Shown: one piece after another, positions 7,776 through 16,764 of the stretch | How positions within the stretch are numbered: position 1 is the first letter of the stretch | Layout: each line of letters begins with the position of its first letter | Position numbers and translations under genes: made by a program | The notes under the pieces: generated by a model | Told to the model about the DNA's origin: nothing | Seen by the model: only the letters and a program-made list of their open reading frames with translations | The model's database searches: none | NCBI GenBank assembly: GCA_023954475.1 | Contig: JAMLHW010000001.1 | Coordinates: 124,001-188,000, forward strand | Length of the DNA stretch: 64,000 nt | Direction of reading: 5' to 3' | Source of the DNA: Anaerolineae bacterium | GTDB lineage: Bacteria > Chloroflexota > Anaerolineae > Promineifilales > Promineifilaceae

Positions 7776-9305
7776 CTATTGATCGGTACGTTCAATGATC
7801 ACAGATTGATCAGAGCCGTTTTCAACCGTGGCAGTAACGTCTGCCTTTTCCTCTGCCTTGACACCATCTACAGTCTTCACACCCGGCAAAGAACTAATGG
7901 TTCCCATCAAATCAATGCCGGTCAACGCTTCAATTGTCGCCGGCATTTCAGCCATCATGTTGGTCACGTCCTTCGTGATCTTGGATGCGCCGGCACCAGA
8001 GCCATTATCGCTGCCCGTGCTGACCACCACGATCCGTTCAGTTTGTGCCAACGGTTTTGCGATGGCGTCTGCCACGGCCGGTAAGACGTCGATCAATTGT
8101 TGGATCACTGCTGCTTGTGTGTATTCTTTCCAGGCATCTGCTTTTTGTAGCGTCGCTTGCGCCTCCGCTATCCCTTGCTCGCGAATGACATCGGCTTGCG
8201 CGACACCCAGTGCTCTGGCAGCGTCAGCTTCTGCCGCACCACGCATACGGATCACATCGGCTTCGGCCTGACCGCGCTTGAGAATGGCCGCTGCTTCAGC
8301 TTCAGCTTCGGCCTGGACTCTGTATTTGTTGGCCTCGGCCAAAGTTTCCAACCGATGGCGTTCAGCTTCGGCCGGTTTGCGCACGGTCGCATCCAATTCA
8401 CGCTCTTTGCGCTTGGTTTCCTGTTCCTGAACTTCGATCTGCTTCTGCTTCTCGATGATCTGAACCTGAACCTGTTCTGCCGTGATCGCCTGATTGGTAA
8501 TATTTTCCTGCAACGTGTACGCTAACTCAGACTCGGCGCGTTTGCGGTTGATCTCCTGCTGATAGACTGCTTTTTCAACCTCGAATTTTTTCTGACTTTC
8601 GGCGATCTTGGTTTCGGCATCGTATTTGGCCGCTTCACCGCGCTCGCGTGCTTCGGCGCTGCGAATAGTCGCATCACGCTCGGCTTCGGCTTCGCCAATT
8701 TGAGCGTCGCGCTTAACCTGAGCTATTCGCGGTCGGCCGAGTGCATCGAGATATCCTTCGGCGTCACTGATGTCCTTGATGACGAAGGAAATGATCTCCA
8801 CGCCCATACTCGCCATGTCGTCACCGGATACTTCCTGTACTGTTTGAGCGAAGGTTTCGCGGTCGCGATACAGTTGTTCGACGGTTAACGTACCTTGAAT
8901 GGCACGCAAATGGCCGGCCAGTGTTTCGTGTGCAACGTGCTCAATTTCGCTCTTTGATTTGGAGAGGAATTGAATAGCGGCTGTGCGAATGGCGTTTTCG
9001 TCGCTGCCGATTTTGATTTGAGCGACGCCGTCAACGGTGACGGGTACGCCTTGTACGGTGGGTACATCGGGCGTGGTCAGCTCAATAGTCATTAGCTCCA
9101 AAGAGAGCATATCGACGCGCTCGAGTACAGGCCAGACGAAAGCGCGGCCACCGGTGATAATACGGAAACCGTTGACGCCTTTGCCTCGACCAGAGATGAC
9201 CAGGACTTCATTGGGGCCAACTTTCTTGACGCGACTTGCGTACACAAGGAACGCTGCAACTACAACGAATGCAACAATGGCGACAGCAATTACAACGGTA
9301 CCCAT
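7776..9305 (-). CDS. Flotillin-family (SPFH domain) membrane scaffold protein
   Basis: 509 residues: one N-terminal membrane segment (about 3-24), an SPFH/PHB domain (about 30-200, with PNEVLVISGRG) and a long coiled coil rich in Ala-Glu repeats (about 200-400, for example AEAEAEAAAILKRGQAEAD), ending in a Gly/Ser-rich region and a tail. This matches bacterial flotillins (YuaG/FloT type), which organise membrane microdomains. An NfeD-like partner lies immediately upstream, as in Bacillus yuaF-yuaG, so the pair probably forms one functional unit. Confidence 0.9.
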   Translation of the reverse strand: MGTVVIAVAIVAFVVVAAFLVYASRVKKVGPNEVLVISGRGKGVNGFRIITGGRAFVWPVLERVDMLSLELMTIELTTPDVPTVQGVPVTVDGVAQIKIGSDENAIRTAAIQFLSKSKSEIEHVAHETLAGHLRAIQGTLTVEQLYRDRETFAQTVQEVSGDDMASMGVEIISFVIKDISDAEGYLDALGRPRIAQVKRDAQIGEAEAERDATIRSAEARERGEAAKYDAETKIAESQKKFEVEKAVYQQEINRKRAESELAYTLQENITNQAITAEQVQVQIIEKQKQIEVQEQETKRKERELDATVRKPAEAERHRLETLAEANKYRVQAEAEAEAAAILKRGQAEADVIRMRGAAEADAARALGVAQADVIREQGIAEAQATLQKADAWKEYTQAAVIQQLIDVLPAVADAIAKPLAQTERIVVVSTGSDNGSGAGASKITKDVTNMMAEMPATIEALTGIDLMGTISSLPGVKTVDGVKAEEKADVTATVENGSDQSVIIERTDQ

Positions 9306-9404
9306 GGTTAACTCCTTAACTCAATTTGACTGATAACTGACATTTTGCACACATGATGTATGCTGGTTGATTTGTTTGAGATGGGTTTTCGGCCGAAAAC
9401 AATG

Positions 9405-10046
9405 CTAATCGACCCACTTTTCATCGGGTTGTTTTTCTGGAGGCAGCTTCTCCGTTAAAAGACGCTCTTCCGATTCACCCAACTCTAATGGCCGCACAAA
9501 AGCTACACGGCCGACGATCTTCTCAACGCGAACGACACTGCCTTTTGCTATTTGCTTGCCGGTGGTGGAACGCGCACCAAGCGTGACGCGTCCACTTATA
9601 TTGTCGAAGGCAATCGTGCCGACGCCTTCGTAGGGAATCGAAATAATCACGTCTGCGCTGCGTCCGACTTCATCGCGTGCCAGCGAGTAATGACTGGATT
9701 TACTGACAGACAAGACGTAAACGTAGAGTAACTGGGTCAAACCGCCGAAGATGAAACCGATGACAAGGGCCAGTAGAATGCTCGGTATGGCTGATAAACC
9801 CAGCCACATGCTGGTGACCAGACCTGTCAGGCCGAAGAAAGCGCCAAAAACAGCCAGCGCCATCGGACTGATCGAAGCGAAGCCGATACCGTCTGCATCG
9901 ACGTCAACATCGACATCGGTGTCGATGTCGAAGACATCTCCTAGTCCCAATCCTGCCAGGCTGATGAGCGCAAAAATAAAACTCAGTCCGAGGACACAGG
10001 CAAAGGTAACGTTAAGTGCGCCGGAAGAAAAGAGTTCATCGAGCAT
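9405..10046 (-). CDS. NfeD-like (YuaF-type) membrane protein, flotillin partner
   Basis: 213 residues from ATG at 10046, chosen over an upstream start because GGAG sits 5 nt before it. It has an N-terminal hydrophobic segment, an Asp-rich patch (DIDTDVDVDVDADG), two further membrane segments (about 70-120) and a C-terminal OB-fold/NfeD soluble domain with alternating beta-strand pattern (about 135-195). NfeD-like proteins of this layout are regularly encoded next to flotillin. It is separated from the flotillin gene by 99 bp and transcribed in the same direction. Confidence 0.82.
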   Translation of the reverse strand: MLDELFSSGALNVTFACVLGLSFIFALISLAGLGLGDVFDIDTDVDVDVDADGIGFASISPMALAVFGAFFGLTGLVTSMWLGLSAIPSILLALVIGFIFGGLTQLLYVYVLSVSKSSHYSLARDEVGRSADVIISIPYEGVGTIAFDNISGRVTLGARSTTGKQIAKGSVVRVEKIVGRVAFVRPLELGESEERLLTEKLPPEKQPDEKWVD

Positions 10047-10260
10047 CGTTACTCCAGAATAGATCACAGGGTGTTGCTGTTAGCCGTTAATGTAGTATAC
10101 CGAAACCGACAAAATTCGGAAGCTAGAGCAGCAGACGGCCTACAAGCACAACACAATTCGAGCAATGCCCACACTACCCAAAATGGGAGGGGATTACTAA
10201 CCATTACGTGAAAAGTGTCATTTTGGTTGCGGGAAAGGGACGATTATCGGCCGAAAACTA

Positions 10261-10269
10261 TGTTATAAT
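10261..10269 (+). promoter_or_regulatory. Extended -10 promoter for the 42-aa protein
   Basis: TGTTATAAT reads as an extended -10 element (TGn followed by TATAAT at 10264-10269). No good -35 hexamer is visible 17 bp upstream, which is expected for extended -10 promoters. It would start transcription about 25 nt before the small ORF at 10302. Confidence 0.55.
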
Positions 10270-10301
10270 GACAGCAATTCACTGGAAAAGGATTGTAATC
10301 G

Positions 10302-10430
10302 ATGGCAAAAACAACACGCAAAAGCAAGAAGCGTAGACGGACGACATCTGAGAAACTATGGATTGCGCTGGCAATTATCCTGGCACTCAGCATGGTCATC
10401 TCCTCCATCGCCGCACTCTTCACGCACTGA
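10302..10430 (+). CDS. Small basic single-span membrane protein (42 aa)
   Basis: A 42-residue ORF with a very basic cytoplasmic N-terminus (KTTRKSKKRRRTT) and one C-terminal transmembrane helix (LWIALAIILALSMVISSIAA). It is supported by an extended -10 promoter and an AAAAGGA ribosome-binding region. No family recognised; similar small basic tail-anchored proteins occur in many bacteria as stress or protein-complex modulators, but no function can be assigned here. Confidence 0.6.
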   Translation: MAKTTRKSKKRRRTTSEKLWIALAIILALSMVISSIAALFTH

Positions 10431-10457
10431 TTGGTTGATGTAAAATCGTCACTTGGA

Positions 10458-10511
10458 GAAACCGGGTTTTGGTTGACTTTGTCTGTTATTTACCAGGAAA
10501 AACCCGGTTTC
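10458..10511. repeat. Long-loop inverted repeat (AAACCGGGTTT family)
   Basis: GAAACCGGGTTTT (10458-10470) and its exact complement AAAACCCGGTTTC (10499-10511) flank a 28-nt loop. The same core palindrome recurs at 38654-38682. It may terminate the small ORF upstream or be a dispersed repeat family; there is no clear T-tract on the plus strand. Confidence 0.6.
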
Positions 10512-10562
10512 TAGCTCGGTAGTTACCGTTTCCGCGACATCAGTTTTCTCCCCACGACACCC

Positions 10563-11018
10563 GTGTGGTGGTTTCCCCTACCAGTTTCCATTGTTCTGAT
10601 TTTGATCATCAGCATCGATGTGCGCCGCCGACGCATCCCCCATGTGCTGACAATCGGTGGCACGGTTGTGGCATTGGCAGTGCGTGGCACGATCTCGGCC
10701 GAAGCTGTGTTCCTCGGCTGTCTCGGCGTCATTGTGAGTGCGGCACTGTTTGGCGCGATCTATTTCTTTGCCCGATGGCGGTACGGCGCACGCGCATTGG
10801 GATTCGGCGATGTCATGTTGGCGGCGTTGATCGGCGCATTGTTTGGCCCAATCGGTGCATTGTGGGTGCTGGCTGTCGGCATGCTGCTCGCCGGCGGGTA
10901 TGCGCTGTGGCTGCGCCAAGGTCATCCAGATCGCAGCAACCTGACGATGCCGTTGGCTCCTTTTCTCGCGTTACCCGCTCTCGTCGCCCTCTGGCTGCCC
11001 GCCTGGCGCATCGGCTGA
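10563..11018 (+). CDS. Prepilin peptidase-like (A24 family) membrane protein, short form
   Basis: 151 residues, all hydrophobic segments with short loops. It keeps the two aspartate regions of the type IV prepilin peptidase catalytic half: IDVRRRRIPH (Asp about 19) and GFGDVM (Asp about 79, corresponding to GxGDxK). The N-terminal methylase half of PilD is absent, so it resembles CpaA/TadV-type short peptidases. The start is a GTG with no strong ribosome-binding site; an in-frame stop at 10512 limits extension. No pilin or secretion genes are nearby. Its 3' end overlaps the convergent AI-2E gene by 48 bp. Confidence 0.75.
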   Translation: MWWFPLPVSIVLILIISIDVRRRRIPHVLTIGGTVVALAVRGTISAEAVFLGCLGVIVSAALFGAIYFFARWRYGARALGFGDVMLAALIGALFGPIGALWVLAVGMLLAGGYALWLRQGHPDRSNLTMPLAPFLALPALVALWLPAWRIG

Positions 11019-12215
11019 GTTGCGCTGAAAGATTTGGCCGAAACGCGTACTCAATGATTGTTTGGGTGGCGGTTCCGGCTCCGGATCGGGAAATGGCTCC
11101 AGGTCAAACAACTTGCGCCACCCATATGAACCCAACAACTTGATCGTCGCCAACGTCGGCGCGGCCAATATGGCGCCCAGCACACCGGCGACCGATGTTC
11201 CCGCTAAAACGCCGACAATGACAACCAGCGGATGCAGGTCGAGTGCTCCACCGACAATGCGCGGCACGAGCAAGTTGTTTTCTATTTGTTGGATGACAAT
11301 CATAACAGCCAGCACAATCATTGCATATGTGAACGGGGTAACGTTGAATGGAATATCTGTTTGCAGTAGTGCAGCAAGAATGGCGATAACAGCGGCAATT
11401 ATCGGGCCCATAACCGGCAGGAATTCCAGTAGACCGGCTATGATTCCCAGAGCAATTGCGTTCCTCAACCCCAACAGTGTCAGCGACACGCCCACCATCG
11501 TGCCGATGACCAGTGCCAAAATGACCTGCCCGCGCAAGTAAGCGCGCCAGATACGTGAAAATTGATTTGTCAGGCGTTCTGCGTCACCACGATAACCGGG
11601 CTGGGCTGCCATATCGGCGATCAATCCGCCAAAGCGTGGCATGTCGATAGCAATATAGATCGACATGATGAAGATGAACAGGATGACCGTAACTGTTGCC
11701 ACGGTTCCAGTCGCCAGGTTGGCAATAATTTCGCTGCTGGGGCCCAGCAATCCGCGCACTACATCAACAACCTGATCGCGTACAGTCGTCAAATCCATTG
11801 TTAGCAGATCGATTTCAAATGGTCCAATAACGATTGGCTGGCGGGCAAGGACGACCATTCTGTTTGTCAGATCGGCGACAATACCCGGCAAATCCTCGAT
11901 TAGCCTGTTTGCCTGATTGACCGCTTCAATGCCGAGTGCGATAAGCACCGTGACAACAGCAACGACCAGCAACAGGTAAACGATTAAAACAGAGTGACTG
12001 CGTTTGAGTGGTGTGTGGCGTTCGATGTAGTTAAATACCGGGGTCAGCACATATGCCAATATGGCCGCAATAACTATTTGGCGTATAAGCCCGCGAAACA
12101 GATAAAAAGCCAGCGCACACAAGAGTAATGCCACGACAATGACGATGATCTTGGTTGTGCGTGCCCACGGCGGTGAGTTTCTCGCAGCTGGTGATTTTGT
12201 GTCAGGAGAAGTCAT
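10971..12215 (-). CDS. AI-2E family (PerM-like) transporter
   Basis: 414 residues from ATG at 12215, chosen because GGAG lies 5 nt upstream. It has about eight transmembrane segments with the characteristic AI-2E/PerM blocks: an amphipathic cytoplasmic domain between the third and fourth segments and the C-terminal motifs LEFLPVMGPIIAAV, NLLVPRIVGGALDLHP and LGAILAAPTLATIK. Family members export autoinducer-2 or act as Na+/H+ antiporters; substrate cannot be read from sequence. It converges with the prepilin-peptidase-like gene. Confidence 0.88.
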   Translation of the reverse strand: MTSPDTKSPAARNSPPWARTTKIIVIVVALLLCALAFYLFRGLIRQIVIAAILAYVLTPVFNYIERHTPLKRSHSVLIVYLLLVVAVVTVLIALGIEAVNQANRLIEDLPGIVADLTNRMVVLARQPIVIGPFEIDLLTMDLTTVRDQVVDVVRGLLGPSSEIIANLATGTVATVTVILFIFIMSIYIAIDMPRFGGLIADMAAQPGYRGDAERLTNQFSRIWRAYLRGQVILALVIGTMVGVSLTLLGLRNAIALGIIAGLLEFLPVMGPIIAAVIAILAALLQTDIPFNVTPFTYAMIVLAVMIVIQQIENNLLVPRIVGGALDLHPLVVIVGVLAGTSVAGVLGAILAAPTLATIKLLGSYGWRKLFDLEPFPDPEPEPPPKQSLSTRFGQIFQRNSADAPGGQPEGDESG

Positions 12216-12383
12216 AAGCACTCCAGAGCAGATTCTGTTGACCGACTAAATCATAAGTGAATTACCCACAGTTTGGCAAGTGACTGGTACAATAATGATG
12301 ACGACTAAGCTGGGAATTGTTTTTGGGGAACTACAAATTTCATGGATTGAAACCAGCTTTCTTATGGCGGTGGAGATAAAACA

Positions 12384-13229
12384 ATGTTTAAAGGCAAAAA
12401 ATTGGCTGTAATCGGAACCGGTGTCATGGGTGAGGCGATGATTCGCGGGTTGATTGCACAGGGCTCGGTGGAGCCGCACCAAATTACCGGCACGAATGCG
12501 CTGCTGGATCGCAATGAGGAAATGCAGATCAAGCATCACATCCATGTTACGGATGACAATGCGGCTGCAGTGGAATCGGCCGATATCGTCATCATCTCCG
12601 TCAAGCCCCAGGTGCTGCCACGGATCGTACCGGTAATCAATGGGAAAATTCGTTACGACGCGCTCGTATTATCCATCATTGCCGGTGTCCCCATCTCAGC
12701 ATTGACCAGCAGTCTCGATCACACAGAAGTGGCACGCGCAATGCCCAATACACCTGCACAGATTGGCGAAGGTATGACAGTGTGGACCGCCACACCGACG
12801 ACCAGTGCTGAACAATTGTTGCAGGCGCATGAAATTTTCGGCGCGCTGGGTCATGAAATTTATGTTGATGAAGAATCATATCTCGACATGGCGACGGCGC
12901 TCAGCGGCAGCGGCCCAGCATATGTGTTTATGATGATGGAAGCGATGATCGACGCCGGCGTCCATATGGGTTTTTCGCGGCGAGTGGCACGAGAATTGGT
13001 GTTCCAGACGATGCTCGGATCAGTCAAATACGCGCAGCAGTCAGGAAAACATGTCGCTGAATTGCGCAATCAGGTTACGTCGCCGGGCGGCACGACGGCC
13101 GAAGCACTGTACCACCTGGATAAAGGTGGTTTTCGCACGGTGGTATCGCGTGGTATTTGGGCGGCATTCCAACGGTCGCGGTCACTTGGTCAAGGACAGC
13201 AGATCAAAGGACCAAATACAGTGGGGTAA
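12384..13229 (+). CDS. proC: Pyrroline-5-carboxylate reductase (ProC)
   Basis: Catalyses the last step of proline biosynthesis, NAD(P)H-dependent reduction of pyrroline-5-carboxylate. 281 residues, normal length. The N-terminal Rossmann motif is VIGTGVMGEAM. The C-terminal dimerisation and catalytic region carries ALSGSGPAYVFMMMEAM and the signature VTSPGGTTAEALYHLD. A GGTGGAGATAAAACA ribosome-binding region precedes the ATG. It stands alone, diverging from the AI-2E gene. Confidence 0.95.
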   Translation: MFKGKKLAVIGTGVMGEAMIRGLIAQGSVEPHQITGTNALLDRNEEMQIKHHIHVTDDNAAAVESADIVIISVKPQVLPRIVPVINGKIRYDALVLSIIAGVPISALTSSLDHTEVARAMPNTPAQIGEGMTVWTATPTTSAEQLLQAHEIFGALGHEIYVDEESYLDMATALSGSGPAYVFMMMEAMIDAGVHMGFSRRVARELVFQTMLGSVKYAQQSGKHVAELRNQVTSPGGTTAEALYHLDKGGFRTVVSRGIWAAFQRSRSLGQGQQIKGPNTVG

Positions 13230-13260
13230 GTCGCCAGACCGAACGGGAACGTGCAATGCA

Positions 13261-13737
13261 TTATGCAGGCGCGTTTTGTTCGACGTATTGTTTGAATCGA
13301 GTGAAGAAGTTGGTTATAGCGTGGCTTATGATACCGCGCATGAGAGCCGGCGGTAGATTGAGGGCGTTGGGTAGGGTGGTCGTTTCGGCCGAAAAGACGA
13401 TCTCCGTCTCCAATTCTTCTCGTAGCTCAAACAAACCGTGAACGGCGACGCTGCGCCCCTTGATGTCTGCCTGCGCTTCCCAGACGAGGATATGTGGTGG
13501 CGTGATATTTGTCCAGATGATGTCTGTGGGGAAGCTGAACGCTTGTCCGGCAATCTCGGTGGCAATCTGAATGCGAAACGCGCGTTGGGGTTGAATGATT
13601 TGTGCTGAGGCGACGCCCGGCGTGATTTGCGCCAGCACATCCGGCGAGGTTAGTTGTGACCACACAAAATGGCGCGTAGCTGCGATGGCTACCAGCCCTT
13701 CAAAACGCAGTTCCGGTGTCACGTGTGCAGTTGTCAA
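13261..13737 (-). CDS. SRPBCC-family (CoxG-like) protein
   Basis: 158 residues with the SRPBCC/START helix-grip pattern: an opening beta strand, the helix segment [21 protein letters not shown] (the CoxG-like 'vw..l.dp..l....pg' pattern), then antiparallel strands and a long C-terminal helix. Family members bind hydrophobic ligands; CoxG itself attaches CO dehydrogenase to the membrane, but no cox genes are present. The start is TTG overlapping the phaR stop as TTGA, so it is translationally coupled to phaR, suggesting a lipid or polyhydroxyalkanoate-related role. Confidence 0.7.
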   Translation of the reverse strand: MTTAHVTPELRFEGLVAIAATRHFVWSQLTSPDVLAQITPGVASAQIIQPQRAFRIQIATEIAGQAFSFPTDIIWTNITPPHILVWEAQADIKGRSVAVHGLFELREELETEIVFSAETTTLPNALNLPPALMRGIISHAITNFFTRFKQYVEQNAPA

Positions 13738-14336
13738 TTAATTTCGGCCGATGCCGATTCTTCCTGCTCCATCAAATCCAGTTTTGAGGCCAGATCGTCC
13801 AACTGATCGAGCAGGCTTTGAATTTCAGATCGGCTGGGTATATCGCGTTCTTCAAGCATACGTCGTACAGCTACCTCCGTGCTATCCAGAGGTGCTTCTT
13901 CAACGCCATTGTTTTCTGTCGTTCGCCCCAGAGGCCCGTAAGACAGCAGTTTTTCCAACATGCGCAGCCCTTCTTCGCGTGCCACCTCGCCTTGCGTGAT
14001 CATCTCTTTCATGCGACGCTCGATCTCATCATCAACCTGACGCAACAAGTCTAGCGGCATGCCCAACGTGCGCCGCAGCGAGCCAATACGCTCGCCGCCT
14101 CCCTGAATAAGGCCGGTTAATACTGATTTGGGCAGAAAGCCACCGCGTTTTTTCTCTTGCTCGAAGATGATTTGCGTCAAAGTCAACGTTGTCAAATCTT
14201 CACCGGTCGTGTGATCCAATACTTGCACTTCGTTGCTTTGTTTGATCAATGTGGAAATACCGTCAAGCGTAATATAGCGCTTGGTTTCCGTATTATATAG
14301 CTTGCGATTTGGGTACCGTTTAATAATTGTGGGCAT
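13734..14336 (-). CDS. phaR: PhaR-type polyhydroxyalkanoate synthesis regulator
   Basis: 200 residues. The N-terminal 60 residues are a clear PHB/PHA-accumulation regulator DNA-binding domain ([20 protein letters not shown], then [20 protein letters not shown]). The C-terminal half is helical and acidic. PhaR represses phasin and its own gene and binds PHA granules. Here it lies downstream of a phasin-like gene on the same strand, separated by a strong terminator, and is coupled to the SRPBCC gene. No PHA synthase is in this window, so storage of PHA is inferred rather than shown. Confidence 0.85.
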   Translation of the reverse strand: MPTIIKRYPNRKLYNTETKRYITLDGISTLIKQSNEVQVLDHTTGEDLTTLTLTQIIFEQEKKRGGFLPKSVLTGLIQGGGERIGSLRRTLGMPLDLLRQVDDEIERRMKEMITQGEVAREEGLRMLEKLLSYGPLGRTTENNGVEEAPLDSTEVAVRRMLEERDIPSRSEIQSLLDQLDDLASKLDLMEQEESASAEIN

Positions 14337-14479
14337 ACTGATCTCTTTTTATAACGTGTTGCGTCATGATAGCTGCATTATAGGCAGCAGTGAATAGCAC
14401 GTCAAATCCAGTGATATTTTGTGAATCCGATCAAGGTGGGTTGCAACGATGTGGTGCCACAGGCTGCACACTGATCAAA

Positions 14480-14508
14480 AAAAGGGAGATGTGTTGCATC
14501 TCCCTTTT
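14480..14508 (-). terminator. Rho-independent terminator after the phasin gene
   Basis: A stem of about 11 bp on the minus strand (AAAGGGAGATG, loop, CATCTCCCTTT) followed by a run of seven T. It directly follows the phasin stop codon at 14533 and separates phasin from phaR. Confidence 0.85.
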
Positions 14509-14532
14509 CGGTAAGTTTTGGCGTCGCGATAA

Positions 14533-15078
14533 TCAGGCAGCGACGCTGTCAGCCGCTTCCTGAGAACCATTAGCTACTTCGGCTGTAACTTTTTTTGCCG
14601 CTTTTGCCGTCTTCGGAGTGACTGCTTCTTCAGTAGACAAGGCTTGTTCCTGAACTTTTTTCAGGTTATCGACTTTGTGGCTCAATTGGCCGATCTTTTT
14701 GCTCAATTCATCGACATCGCTTTTGGTAGGAATATTGAGACGAGCTAAGACGTCTTCTACCCGTTTGTCCAGACCGCTTTGCGCTTTTTCGGCCGAATCT
14801 TTGACGACACTGCGCCGCTTTTCCATCATGTCAGCAACCAATTGCTTGTCGTCACTTTCAGCAATTGCACCTTTATCGACAAGCTTGTTGATAAACGCTT
14901 CAGTTTCCTCAACGATTTTGTTCAGATACCCTTCTGAGTCGCCCACAAAACCGGCAACCTCTTCTTGAGCCATCTTGGCGGCACCAATACCAGCCAAAAT
15001 CACTTTGCGCACAGCGTCAACGAGCATGTTTGGTTTACTCTCAACCGTCTCATCAGTGACCGGTACATTTTCGCTCAT
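14533..15078 (-). CDS. Phasin-like granule-associated protein (PhaI/PhaF type)
   Basis: 181 residues, almost entirely helical. An N-terminal amphipathic region (VRKVILAGIGAAKMAQEEV) is typical of phasins of the PhaI/PhaF class. A long coiled coil follows, then a C-terminal Ala/Lys-rich tail (KTAKAAKKVTAEVANGS), as in PhaF histone-like tails but shorter. Phasins coat polyhydroxyalkanoate granules. It has two candidate promoters overlapped by a palindrome (15140-15192) and its own terminator. The neighbouring phaR supports the assignment. Confidence 0.8.
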   Translation of the reverse strand: MSENVPVTDETVESKPNMLVDAVRKVILAGIGAAKMAQEEVAGFVGDSEGYLNKIVEETEAFINKLVDKGAIAESDDKQLVADMMEKRRSVVKDSAEKAQSGLDKRVEDVLARLNIPTKSDVDELSKKIGQLSHKVDNLKKVQEQALSTEEAVTPKTAKAAKKVTAEVANGSQEAADSVAA

Positions 15079-15139
15079 CTTATATCTCCTGCAATAGCCT
15101 TATACAAAGTAGCTGTTTGGTTAGTAAAGCGGGCGCGCC

Positions 15140-15192
15140 ATTATAACGCACCGCGTTAAAATGAATATAACACAGTGCGTCATCAACGTCAA
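15140..15192 (-). promoter_or_regulatory. Phasin promoter with overlapping palindromic operator
   Basis: Minus strand: TTGACG (15187-15192), 17-bp spacer, TATATT (15164-15169). A second -10-like TATAAT sits at 15140-15145. Between and across them is an interrupted inverted repeat ACGCAC...TTA...TAA...GTGCGT (15146-15180) that covers the first -10 box, a layout expected for repressor control. PhaR is the obvious candidate but its site is not proven here. Confidence 0.6.
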
Positions 15193-15411
15193 CTTTTGTA
15201 GCGCCTATCGCCGCCAGCCGGAGGTTTTCTCATGCATCGTCTACACAATGGGTGTAAGCTGCTTCACTGTTTTTTATGAGGCAAGATGGTAACGTATTGC
15301 AATGCAGGCAGACATTGTCTACATTTCAGAGTAACTGTACGGTTGCGCTGTTCAAGCAAAAAGAATCTGTTCTCTTTCGCTTTTTTGAAACAATGCAAAA
15401 TGGAGTACCTT

Positions 15412-16689
15412 ATGATGTTATTGCAATCGGTCCTTTGGCGTAAATTGATTGGCACAGGTCTTTTCATCGTACTCGTTTTGGCGGCTTGTGCGCCTTCTGA
15501 GTCAGGTGATACGCTTGCTAGTGCCGACAATACGACTGTTTCGGCCGATACCGGTACCGATTCAGAGACTGTTGACCCCACTTCCATTGCGACATTCCCT
15601 ATTGCGGAAGACATCACTATCCTGACAGAAGACGATCGCCCACAACGCTTGCTCAGTGCGACCCGCAGTTGGAACACCAATTGGAACAAACACACTATTG
15701 ACTACAATGAATTGCTATCTGGCGGCCCACCGCGCGACGGCATTCCTTCCATCGATGCGCCGACATTTGTCTCGTATGCTGAAGCCGGTGTGTGGCTGGC
15801 CGATAACGAGCCGGTCATCGCGCTCGAACTCAACGGTGATGCGCGGGCCTACCCGCTGCAAATCCTCATGTGGCACGAAATCGTCAACGACACCGTCGGC
15901 GAAATACCTGTGATCGCGACATTTTGCCCGCTGTGCAATTCGGCGCTGGTTTTTGATCGGCGCGTCAATGGTGACACGGTTGAGTTTGGCACGTCCGGTT
16001 TGCTGCGCAACTCTGACCTGGTCATGTATGATCGTACGACGGAAACGTTGTGGCAGCAGTTCACCGGCGAAGCGATTGTCGGCGATTTGACCGGCATGCA
16101 ATTGACATTTTTACCATCGCAAATTGTCAGTTTTGCCGATTTTCGCAATGCGTTTCCGGATGGCGTTGTCCTCTCCCGCGACACAGGCTTCAATCGCAAT
16201 TACGGTGAGAATCCCTATGTTGGTTATGATGATATCACGCAGAGTCCCTTTTTGTATGATGGGATTCCTGATGACCGGCTTCGGCCGATGGAACGCGTCG
16301 TCACCGTCGATCTGGGCGATAGTAATGTGGCCTACCCACTATCTATATTGTTTGAGCAGGGTGTGATCAACGACACGCGCGGCGGACGTGACCTCGTCGT
16401 CTTTCACGTCGGCGGCACGGCCAGCGTACTCGATGCCCGGTCGATTGCCGATAGCGATGACGTGGGCGCGACCGGTGTATTTGACCCGAACCTCGACGGG
16501 CGTAAGCTGACGTTCCGCAAAGACGGCGAGCAAATCTTCGATAACGAAACGGGCAGCGAATGGAATGTGTTGGGGCAGGCGATTGCGGGTGAATTGGCCG
16601 GGACACGGCTCGATCCCATCATCCACGCCGACCATTTCTGGTTTTCGTGGGCTGCGTTCAAGCCGGAAACCGAGATTTATCAAGGTTGA
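15412..16689 (+). CDS. DUF3179-family lipoprotein
   Basis: 425 residues from ATG at 15412, chosen because GGAG lies 6 nt upstream and the product then begins with a lipoprotein signal (LLQSVLWRKLIGTGLFIVLV, LAAC lipobox). The body is a DUF3179 domain: GDARAYPLQILMWHEIVND, FCPLCNSALVFDR with the CxxC pair, and GTSGLLRNSDLVMYDR. Function is unknown; the CPLC motif suggests metal or redox chemistry outside the cytoplasm. It stands alone. Confidence 0.88.
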   Translation: MMLLQSVLWRKLIGTGLFIVLVLAACAPSESGDTLASADNTTVSADTGTDSETVDPTSIATFPIAEDITILTEDDRPQRLLSATRSWNTNWNKHTIDYNELLSGGPPRDGIPSIDAPTFVSYAEAGVWLADNEPVIALELNGDARAYPLQILMWHEIVNDTVGEIPVIATFCPLCNSALVFDRRVNGDTVEFGTSGLLRNSDLVMYDRTTETLWQQFTGEAIVGDLTGMQLTFLPSQIVSFADFRNAFPDGVVLSRDTGFNRNYGENPYVGYDDITQSPFLYDGIPDDRLRPMERVVTVDLGDSNVAYPLSILFEQGVINDTRGGRDLVVFHVGGTASVLDARSIADSDDVGATGVFDPNLDGRKLTFRKDGEQIFDNETGSEWNVLGQAIAGELAGTRLDPIIHADHFWFSWAAFKPETEIYQG

Positions 16690-16764
16690 TTGGGAGATTG
16701 GAGGCGTGAGGATTGAGCGTGATTTTGCCGTTTCCTACCCTCCAATTTCCCGACCGTTCAAACA

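Noticed and set aside
13081-13100. ACGGCCGA and other near-matches counted as the octamer
   Set aside because: Only exact TCGGCCGA was counted; one-mismatch forms such as ACGGCCGA and CCGGCCGA are far rarer and were left out.
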